From Pedobacter sp. FW305-3-2-15-E-R2A2 (GTDB lineage: Bacteria > Bacteroidota > Bacteroidia > Sphingobacteriales > Sphingobacteriaceae), in assembly GCF_038446955.1 (NCBI RefSeq), contig NZ_CP151803.1:1674001-1738000 (forward strand): DNA of 64,000 bases. The letters are read 5' to 3'. This document shows, piece by piece, positions 29,330 to 36,778 of the stretch. Both the position numbers and the translations under genes were made by a program. The notes below the pieces were generated by a model. It had not been told where the DNA came from, did no database searches, and was given only the letters and a program-made list of their open reading frames with translations. Numbering within the stretch: position 1 is the first letter of the stretch; every line of letters begins with the position of its first letter.

Positions 29330-30301
29330 ATGAAAAGAGGATATATATTGGCTTTAATCGGCTGCATGCTCGTCAGCTCCTGTAATAAAGAATGGGAGGA
29401 TGAATTATTCCGGAAATCGGTGTCTTTCGTGAATAACGGAGTGGTGGAAGTCCATGTGAAATATAATGCTGAGGGGGGCGCCATCCCTGTTAAGGTACCC
29501 ATCATTGTAAGCGGGTCTACAGAGAATAGCGGCGAGGTGAGTGTGACCATAAATACGGATGCAGATACCCTTCAGAACCTGAACTTCGAGCGGTTCAGAC
29601 TGAGGAACGACTTATATTTTAATGAACTTCCTAAGGAGTATTATCAATTCAGCTCCATGAATACGACGATCCCGGCTGGCAGTAACATGGGGTCATTTAA
29701 CCTGAATCTGAAACTGGCAGGTCTGGATTTTAGCAACAAGTATATTTTACCTGTGCAGATCATTTCCACCTCATCACTGGCCATCGCTACAGGCAGGGGC
29801 TATAAAAAGTCCCTGATGCGGATCGTTCCATTTAATGACTACTCAGGGAGATATTCCGTTGCCGGTGAAGTATGGGATAGGAGCCGTCCTCAGAATGAGC
29901 AGAAGCCATTAACGGTGCCTTTCAGAAATGCCTATGTAGTAGACGAAAAGACGGTTTTTTTCTTTGCAGGAGTAACGGAAGAAGAAGCGCTGGACCGTCG
30001 GGAGTATAAGATCAAGGCTTCCTTTAATGCGGATACTAAAAGCGTCACCTTGAGTTCTGAAAACCCGGCTATTAAATTTACCCAGCAACGCGGAACCTTT
30101 ACGGTAAAGAAGGAAAAGGATGGGGTGCTCCCATATCTGGAGCGAACCTATACCACCGTTGTGCTGGAATATGAGTATAGCGATATTTCGAATCCGGCCT
30201 TCCCCATTGCTTACCGTTTTGTTGGGTCAATGGTACTGGAAAGAAAAAGAAATACCTTAATTCCTGATGAAGATCAGCAGGGAACGATCATTATACCATA
30301 A
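29330..30301 (+). CDS. DUF1735/DUF4973 surface lipoprotein
   Basis: 323-aa lipoprotein (VSSC, Cys18). The N-terminal part (about 25-160) resembles DUF1735 (BT_3987-like N-terminal), with SVSFVNNGVVEVHV and YYQFSSMNTTIPAGS; the second half resembles DUF4973 (about 165-320; RYSVAGEVWD, YRFVGSMVLERK). Proteins of this architecture are encoded directly after SusD in PULs and are presumed glycan-binding accessory proteins. It is six bases after SusD and six bases before the GH92 gene, so it belongs to the same transcript. No enzymatic motif is apparent. Confidence 0.78.
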   Translation: MKRGYILALIGCMLVSSCNKEWEDELFRKSVSFVNNGVVEVHVKYNAEGGAIPVKVPIIVSGSTENSGEVSVTINTDADTLQNLNFERFRLRNDLYFNELPKEYYQFSSMNTTIPAGSNMGSFNLNLKLAGLDFSNKYILPVQIISTSSLAIATGRGYKKSLMRIVPFNDYSGRYSVAGEVWDRSRPQNEQKPLTVPFRNAYVVDEKTVFFFAGVTEEEALDRREYKIKASFNADTKSVTLSSENPAIKFTQQRGTFTVKKEKDGVLPYLERTYTTVVLEYEYSDISNPAFPIAYRFVGSMVLERKRNTLIPDEDQQGTIIIP

Positions 30302-30307
30302 CGACAC

Positions 30308-32599
30308 ATGAAACTTAAATTTATTGTCTTTTTTATTTGTCTGCAGTGGAGTATGCGAGGTTCGGCCCAACAGGCCGACCTCGTAAAATATGTAAACACG
30401 CTGCAAGGAACCAATTCAAAACATGAACTGACCAGGGGCAACACGTATCCTACTACGGCCTTGCCCTTTGCCATGCATACCTGGACGCCTCAAACCGGAA
30501 GAAACGGAGATGGCTGGAAATACCAATATTTTAAGGATAAAATAAGGGGATTTCAACAGGCGCATCAATGCAGTTCCTGGTCCAGGGATTATGCGGTATT
30601 CTCTTTGATGCCCATGACAGACCAGCTGGTGGTCAATGAAAATGACCGGGAAGCGAAGTTTAGTCACAACGATGAAATTGCGAAACCCAATTATTACAAA
30701 GTTAAGTTTGAGAACCAGATCAGTACCGAAATCTCCCCTTCTGAGCGGGGTGCTCATTTGCGGTTCAGCTATCCGGCAGGGAAGAAAAGCTTCCTGGTTT
30801 TGGATGGATATACCGGCATCAGTGGAGTTAAAATTTATCCTAAGGAAAACAAGATCACAGGCTTTGTGAACAATGGAGAGGGCTTCAAAGAAGGTTTCAA
30901 GAGCTTCTTTGTCGTCCGTTTTGATCAGCCCTTTACCGCTTATGGAACCTGGGAAAACAAGGGAAACACGATTAACGCAAATGATAAAGAGGCGGAAGGT
31001 TCAGGCAAGGGGGCATATCTTCAGTTTAAGGATGGCGTAAAAGTTCAGGTTAAAACAGCCTCTTCTTATATCAGTATGGAACAGGCGGAATTAAACCTGA
31101 GCAGGGAACTGGGGGCCGATAAAAGCCTGGAAGTAACCAAAGCTAAGGCTGCTGAAGTTTGGAACAAATCATTGTCGAAAGTGATGGTGGAGGGTGGAAC
31201 CGAAGCGGATAAAGCGACCTTCTATTCCTGTTTCTTCAGGGCAAGCATTTTCTCCAGGAAATTTTACGAACTCGATGCCGGTGGGCAGCCTTATTACTTC
31301 AGTCCTTATGATGGAAAAGTACATCCGGGGTATATGTTTACCGATACTGGTTTCTGGGATACTTTCCGTGCCCAGTTTCCTTTAAATACCCTCATGCATC
31401 CCGAGATGCATGGCCGCTATATGCAGGCTTTAATCGATGCCTATAAACAATGCGGATGGTTGCCTTCCTGGTCTTTTCCAAGCGAGGCTGGGAGCATGAT
31501 CGGTAACCATGCGATCTCCCTGCTTGCAGATGCCTGGGCAAAAGGAATCAGAACGTTTGACCCTAAGGAAGCCTTAGCCGCATATTTACACGAAGCGACC
31601 AATAAAGGCCCATGGGGTCCTGCAAATGGCAGAGATGGCTGGAAGGAATACTTTGAACTGGGCTATGTGCCTTATCCTAAATACAGAGAGGCGACGGCAA
31701 AAACATTGGAATATGCCTATGATGATTATTGCGCATGGACCCTGGCTAAGATGACCGGAAACGATTTCTATGCCCGTATTTTCGAAAGGCAGATGTACAA
31801 TTATAAAAATGTCTACGATCCTTCTACCAAATTTATGAGGGGGAAGAATGCTGAAGGACAATGGACGCCAAAGTTTGATCCTTTTGAATGGGGAGGTCCC
31901 TATACGGAAGGGAATGCCTGGCATTATCAATGGTCCGTATTTCAGGACATCAGGGGCCTGGCCAATTTAATGGGAGGTCCGCAAAATTTTACGGCTAAAC
32001 TGGATTCTGTATTCTCTGAACCCAATACCGTGAATGTAGGTACCTATGGTGGGATGATTCATGAGATGACGGAAATGGTGATGGCAAACATGGGACAGTA
32101 TGCACATGGAAATCAGCCTATTCAACATATGGTTTATCTGTATAATTATGCAGGCCAACCCTGGAAGTCGCAGTTTCATGCCAGGAATGTGATGAGCAAA
32201 CTCTATGATGCTACAGAAAATGGCTATCCCGGTGATGAAGATCAGGGCCAGACCTCTTCATGGTATGTCTTGAGTGCCCTCGGATTCTATAGCGTCACCC
32301 CAGGTACAGATCAGTATGTGATGGGCAGTCCTATGTTTAAGAAAACGACCATCAATCTCGAAAACGGAAAGCAGTTTATTATTGAAGCTCCGGCAAACAG
32401 CGCCAAAAATGTATATATCAAATCTGCCACTTTAAATGGAAAACCTTATACGGCTAATTTTATCCGCCACAGCGATTTGGTAAACGGCGGGATCCTGAAA
32501 CTGGAAATGTCAGACCAGCCGGCGTTGAGCAGAGGATTGGCCGAAGCAGATCAGCCGTTTTCTTTAAGCAGCGGTATTGGTTCCGGTAAAGGTAAATAA
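30308..32599 (+). CDS. GH92-family exo-alpha-mannosidase
   Basis: Secreted Ca2+-dependent alpha-mannosidase, 763 aa, signal peptide ending RGSAQ. The N-terminal beta-sandwich has GNTYPTTALPFAMHTWTPQ; the (alpha/alpha)6 domain has the predicted catalytic acid Glu534 in YTEGNAWHYQW and the general bases Asp643 and Asp645 in PGDEDQGQTSSWYV, spaced as in characterised GH92 enzymes. The GH92 family trims non-reducing alpha-mannose from N-glycans and yeast mannan. It complements the backbone-cutting GH76 enzymes of PUL A. Last gene of PUL B; it converges on the response-regulator gene with only eight bases between stops. Confidence 0.93.
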   Translation: MKLKFIVFFICLQWSMRGSAQQADLVKYVNTLQGTNSKHELTRGNTYPTTALPFAMHTWTPQTGRNGDGWKYQYFKDKIRGFQQAHQCSSWSRDYAVFSLMPMTDQLVVNENDREAKFSHNDEIAKPNYYKVKFENQISTEISPSERGAHLRFSYPAGKKSFLVLDGYTGISGVKIYPKENKITGFVNNGEGFKEGFKSFFVVRFDQPFTAYGTWENKGNTINANDKEAEGSGKGAYLQFKDGVKVQVKTASSYISMEQAELNLSRELGADKSLEVTKAKAAEVWNKSLSKVMVEGGTEADKATFYSCFFRASIFSRKFYELDAGGQPYYFSPYDGKVHPGYMFTDTGFWDTFRAQFPLNTLMHPEMHGRYMQALIDAYKQCGWLPSWSFPSEAGSMIGNHAISLLADAWAKGIRTFDPKEALAAYLHEATNKGPWGPANGRDGWKEYFELGYVPYPKYREATAKTLEYAYDDYCAWTLAKMTGNDFYARIFERQMYNYKNVYDPSTKFMRGKNAEGQWTPKFDPFEWGGPYTEGNAWHYQWSVFQDIRGLANLMGGPQNFTAKLDSVFSEPNTVNVGTYGGMIHEMTEMVMANMGQYAHGNQPIQHMVYLYNYAGQPWKSQFHARNVMSKLYDATENGYPGDEDQGQTSSWYVLSALGFYSVTPGTDQYVMGSPMFKKTTINLENGKQFIIEAPANSAKNVYIKSATLNGKPYTANFIRHSDLVNGGILKLEMSDQPALSRGLAEADQPFSLSSGIGSGKGK

Positions 32600-32607
32600 T
32601 GCTGAGG

Positions 32608-33372
32608 TTATGATTTATGGTTTGCATATTCCGTAGGTGACATTCCGAATTGCTTGGAGAAAACTCTTCCAAAATGAGTTTGAGAGCTGTATCCAACCAA
32701 TTCGGAAATCTCGTAGATCTTTAATTCACCTTCTTGCAACAGCGCTGCACCCCTTTTTAAACGGGAAATATTGATCAGCTCATTGGGGCTGAGGTTTGAA
32801 ATCGATTTGATTTTTCTATACAAAGTAGGCCTGCTCATGTTCATGTGATTGGCCAGGTGTTCTACATCCAGATCTGGGTTGCTGATGTCTTTATCAATGA
32901 TGTTTTGGATCTTCTCCAGGAATTGTTCATCCGCTTTGGAATGGGCAATTCCTTTCAGGTGCAATAGTGGTGAACTGGAGAAATAAGCTTTGATCTTATT
33001 CCTGTTGGCGATCAGACTGCTCACCTGCACTTGCAGGAACTCTGGTGAAAATGGTTTTTCAACATATACATCGGCGCCCAGTTCCAGTCCCTGTATTTTT
33101 GAGTCCAAGGTATCCTTTGCCGTCAAAAGAATTAAGGGGATATGGCTAAATTCAATGCTCGACTTGACCTTCATGCAAAACTCAAAACCATCCATTTCCG
33201 GCATCATAATGTCACTGATAATTAAATGGACCAGCGCTGTTTCCAAAATGGCAAGGGCTTCCAGACCGTTCGTTGCCGTCAGGATCTGAAATTTTTCACT
33301 TAGGTCATCAGCGATGAACTCTAAAATTTCTTCGTTGTCATCTACGAGTAGAATCGTTATCTCTTTTTCCAT
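32608..33372 (-). CDS. Response regulator with AraC-type HTH (detached C-terminal part of an HTCS)
   Basis: 254-aa regulator. The receiver domain (5-120) has the acidic pair Asp11-Asp12, phospho-acceptor Asp54 in IISDIMMPEMDG, and VEKPFSPE for the conserved Lys. An AraC/XylS double HTH covers about 155-252 (MNMSRPTLYRKIKSIS; GYSSQTHFGRVFSKQFGMSPTEY). In hybrid two-component systems of Bacteroidota this module is fused behind the histidine kinase. Here its ATG overlaps the kinase stop by 16 bases in another frame. It likely activates PUL B and perhaps the GH78 gene. See the finding on the A5 tract at the junction. Confidence 0.92.
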   Translation of the reverse strand: MEKEITILLVDDNEEILEFIADDLSEKFQILTATNGLEALAILETALVHLIISDIMMPEMDGFEFCMKVKSSIEFSHIPLILLTAKDTLDSKIQGLELGADVYVEKPFSPEFLQVQVSSLIANRNKIKAYFSSSPLLHLKGIAHSKADEQFLEKIQNIIDKDISNPDLDVEHLANHMNMSRPTLYRKIKSISNLSPNELINISRLKRGAALLQEGELKIYEISELVGYSSQTHFGRVFSKQFGMSPTEYANHKS

Positions 33373-36300
33373 TTTCCGTCTAAATTAAATTCCATGGCCT
33401 GATGAATCGGGAATACTGCTACAAATACATTGCCTTCCGGCCCACTTTCTTCCAGGTACAGGCGGCCTTGATGTAACTCTGCCAGCGATCTCGAGATGGA
33501 TAAGCCAATGCCGGTACCCCGCTGCATTTCTGTTTCCCTGGACCTGAAAAAGGGCTCAAAAATTTTATTCTTTATTTCCGGAGGGATTTTAAGTCCATCA
33601 TTGAAGGTCTGAATGCTAAACTGGTCTTCCTCCGGATTGATGCGAAGTACGATCTTTACTTTCGATTTGCCATACTTGATCGCATTGTCTACCAAATTAC
33701 TCATGATCTTGTACAAGGCCTCCGTATCTACATAAGCAAAAAAATGTACGGAGGGCAATAGGGTTTCAAAACTGATCTGTTTGCTTTCCGCGGCATCCTG
33801 AAATTGCATTTTGATGTCCTCAATAAGTTCAGAGATGTCTACTTTCACAAAATTTAAAGAATAGCCCTGAACCTCTGTCTTTCTGAAGTCCAGCAACTGA
33901 TTGGTGAGGTTTAGTAAACGATCCGTATTTCGGTTCATCGTTTTCAAATTCTTCTCAATGACGGGCACCTCTTTTGAAAGTTTCATGATCTTTTCCATCG
34001 GCCCTTTGATCAGGGTGAGGGGTGTCCGGATCTCATGTGCTACATTCGTGAAAAACTCAATCTTCGCCTGATAGATCTCTTTTTCTTTTTGATGTTCAAA
34101 GAGCTTCATCCTTCTTTTATTTTTAAGGTCTGTTCTTTGATGGTACTGCAGGATCACTGCGGTAGCTATCCCCAAAAACAGAATGGAATAAAGGGCATAA
34201 GCCAATGAGGTTTTCCAGAAAGGGGGGAGGATCACGATGCGGAGCTTAACGTTGTTTTTGCTCCATTCCTTGCTTCCGTTAATCATCGCCTTGGCCTCAA
34301 AGATATAGGTTCCCGGTGCCAGTTTGGTAAAATAGACTTTTCTGTTGGTTTTTAAATATTCCCAGCTGTTGTATAATCCGGTCATTTTATAGGCGTATTC
34401 TGTAGTTACCGGGGACGCATAACTGAGGCCGGCGAAATCTATACTAAAGGAAGATTGGTTGTGCTTCAGGGTGATCTGATCGGTGTAAAGAACAGATTTG
34501 CTCAGGATCTTATCCACTGTGGGATCGGTACTTTCTGTATTGTCGATCTGGAAACCGGTTAAAAATACAGCTGCGGTTTTAGAAGTGGTATTGAGCTGTT
34601 CGGGTAAGAAGCTGATCATTCCCTTCAGACTCCCGAAATACATCCTGCCATCCGTATCTTTATAAGAAGAATTGTAATTGAACTGATCGGTCAGGAGGCC
34701 ATCGGCCTTGGTGTATGTTTTCACTTCAGCCGTCTGCGGATCAAATCGGAACAGTCCGCGGGTACTGCTGATCCACAGTTTATGGTCATGATCTTCCAGG
34801 ATTCTGAAAAGGAAATTACTCGGAAGCCCCTGGTTGGTATTGTAAGATTTAAAGCTTGATTTTTTCTTGTCCAGCAAGGATAAACCACCTCCATCTGTGA
34901 CTACCCAGATGTTCTTTTTGCTGTCTTCAAAGATTCCATTGATGGTGTTGCTGCTCAGGCTGTTTTTATTGCCTTGTTCGTTGACAAAATTGGTATACCT
35001 ATTGTCGCCCAGCCTGAAGCGGAATAGCCCTTTATCATAGGTTCCTGCCCATATGTTCCCTTCACTATCTTCCAGGATATTGTTGTAGAAATGAAAGGGG
35101 ATTCCTGGTATTGCGTCAAAATCATCTTTTTTGCGGTTGTACTTATAGAGTCCTACTGTTGTTGCCAGAAGCAGATCGCCAGTCCTGGTTTTAAACATAC
35201 TCAGCACGAAACTGGACCGTAATGAATTTCCTTTTCCTGGTACATAATGTTTGATGACAATGCCCGTATTGATATCCATCACATCTAAACCATGCTCGAA
35301 AGTACCAATCCACAGGTGATTGTCGTCGATCACTAAACCATGAATATTGGAGTGTGCAATCGTAGTCTTGTTTCCGGTAGGGAAAAAGGAGGTAAAGCGA
35401 CCTGTTTTTGGATCCAGTTTATTCAGACCGGCATCCTCCGTTCCAATCCAGAAGTTGCCGTTTTTATCTTTACAAATTTCGCGGACATCGCTTCCGCTAA
35501 TGGAGTTCTGCTGCTGCTCCGGAAAGTATTTATTGAAAATAGAAGAGGAGGGCGCATAATAGTTGGTCCCACCAAAATAGGTTCCCATCCACATGCCCCC
35601 ATCTCTGTCCCTGCATACCGAATAAATGGCATTGTCTGAAAGTGTATAAGGATTGCTGTAGTGTTTTTGCTGGTGAGAAATACTTCCATCCCGATGGTTA
35701 TAGATGTATAATCCTGATTCGGTGCCGATCCAGAATTCATCTCCATTTATGGACTGTATATCTCTTACATAAATGTGTGTTTTATCCTTATTCTGGGTAA
35801 TGACATCTTTTAATACGTTTGTTTTAGGGTTAAACAGCTTAATCCCCTGGTTGCTGGATCCAAGCAGGAGCTGATGGTCTCTGGTTTCTGTAAATACCGG
35901 AATCCATCCAATGTTAACTGAACCTTTTTTGTTCATTTGATAACGGGTCTGAAAAGATTTGCTCCGCGGGTTATATACCGCAATCTTACCATCAGAGCTC
36001 GTGATTAGAATCGCTCCGTCCGATTGGCAATAAACGGAACCGACCTCAAATGAGTCGTCAATCGGTATTTGTAAAAACTCTTTTTTTATCGGGTTATAGC
36101 GATAGATCTTGCTGTTGGAGAGGAGCCATAGGTTGCCAATCTTGTCAATGTGTATGCTGCGAATGCCAATCTGAAGGGTTTCTTTTACTGCGCTGAAGGT
36201 TTCCTTTTCAGGGTGGTACTGGTAAAGCCCCAGGTCTGTACCAATCCAAAGACCCGCAGTTTTGTCGCTCAGCAGGGAATAGATCTTGTCATTTCCCAGA

Positions 36301-36527
36301 CTTGCCGGATCTGCCGGATCATGACGATACGTTTTGAATGAATAACCATCAAACCTGTTCAATCCATCCTTTGTGCCAAACCACATGAAGCCTTTATCAT
36401 CCTGAACACTGGCAAAGACGCTGTTGTTGGACAGTCCGTTTTCTACCTGATAGTGTTTAAAATAATAGGGTTGCGCGTGTAAGATTTCCGCGAATAGCAG
36501 CAAGAAAATGAAGGCGGTTATTTTCAA
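33357..36527 (-). CDS. HTCS-type sensor histidine kinase (Reg_prop / Y_Y_Y / HisKA / HATPase)
   Basis: Membrane sensor of 1056 aa, lacking the receiver and HTH found in a complete HTCS. It starts at a TTG (36527), the only start giving the signal peptide MKITAFIFLLLF...HAQ. The periplasmic part has many Reg_prop propeller blades (GTKDGLNRFDGYSF, LWIGTEDAGLNKLD; about 30-650) and a Y_Y_Y domain (about 690-755; YKMTGLYNSWEYL). One TM helix lies near 765-787. The HisKA dimerisation domain has His831 in AHEIRTPLTLIKG, and HATPase has NLVDNAIKYG and GTGIGLSISRSLAEL. It would sense a PUL B oligosaccharide. A -7-like TATATTTG sits at 36554-36547, 19 bp upstream of the start. Confidence 0.92.
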   Translation of the reverse strand: MKITAFIFLLLFAEILHAQPYYFKHYQVENGLSNNSVFASVQDDKGFMWFGTKDGLNRFDGYSFKTYRHDPADPASLGNDKIYSLLSDKTAGLWIGTDLGLYQYHPEKETFSAVKETLQIGIRSIHIDKIGNLWLLSNSKIYRYNPIKKEFLQIPIDDSFEVGSVYCQSDGAILITSSDGKIAVYNPRSKSFQTRYQMNKKGSVNIGWIPVFTETRDHQLLLGSSNQGIKLFNPKTNVLKDVITQNKDKTHIYVRDIQSINGDEFWIGTESGLYIYNHRDGSISHQQKHYSNPYTLSDNAIYSVCRDRDGGMWMGTYFGGTNYYAPSSSIFNKYFPEQQQNSISGSDVREICKDKNGNFWIGTEDAGLNKLDPKTGRFTSFFPTGNKTTIAHSNIHGLVIDDNHLWIGTFEHGLDVMDINTGIVIKHYVPGKGNSLRSSFVLSMFKTRTGDLLLATTVGLYKYNRKKDDFDAIPGIPFHFYNNILEDSEGNIWAGTYDKGLFRFRLGDNRYTNFVNEQGNKNSLSSNTINGIFEDSKKNIWVVTDGGGLSLLDKKKSSFKSYNTNQGLPSNFLFRILEDHDHKLWISSTRGLFRFDPQTAEVKTYTKADGLLTDQFNYNSSYKDTDGRMYFGSLKGMISFLPEQLNTTSKTAAVFLTGFQIDNTESTDPTVDKILSKSVLYTDQITLKHNQSSFSIDFAGLSYASPVTTEYAYKMTGLYNSWEYLKTNRKVYFTKLAPGTYIFEAKAMINGSKEWSKNNVKLRIVILPPFWKTSLAYALYSILFLGIATAVILQYHQRTDLKNKRRMKLFEHQKEKEIYQAKIEFFTNVAHEIRTPLTLIKGPMEKIMKLSKEVPVIEKNLKTMNRNTDRLLNLTNQLLDFRKTEVQGYSLNFVKVDISELIEDIKMQFQDAAESKQISFETLLPSVHFFAYVDTEALYKIMSNLVDNAIKYGKSKVKIVLRINPEEDQFSIQTFNDGLKIPPEIKNKIFEPFFRSRETEMQRGTGIGLSISRSLAELHQGRLYLEESGPEGNVFVAVFPIHQAMEFNLDGKWKKR

Positions 36528-36717
36528 AATTATTTGGCTCGTTGTTCAAATATATTAAAGATAACATTGCTTTTAGTATCTCAGAGCGATTGAGACAAAA
36601 TGCTGAAATATTGAGTCAAATCTGCGGGATCAACGGAGAATATTGCTTTATTTTAGGAGCATATTCAATAAAACTACGTACAGGATGGAGCAGGTTGCCG
36701 ACTGTAAATCATTGGTT

Positions 36718-36725
36718 TATCTTCG
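36718..36725 (+). promoter_or_regulatory. Candidate promoter for the GH78 gene
   Basis: TTG at 36695-36697, a 20-bp spacer, then TATCTTCG (one mismatch to TAnnTTTG). It lies ~55 bp before the GH78 start, in the 251-bp gap shared with the divergent sensor gene. A weak but correctly spaced match. Confidence 0.33.
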
Positions 36726-36778
36726 GGTGGTTTCCTTGAAAAAATGAACCCGGAACACCAAATATTCAACAAACAGCT

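Noticed and set aside
33357-33372. Efficient programmed -1 frameshift site
   Set aside because: The sequence is G-AAA-AAG rather than A-AAA-AAG, and no strong downstream stem was seen; kept only as one of several explanations for the split.
36542-36739. Plus-strand ORF of 65 aa in the HTCS/GH78 gap
   Set aside because: No family resemblance, overlaps the likely promoters, and has no supporting context.
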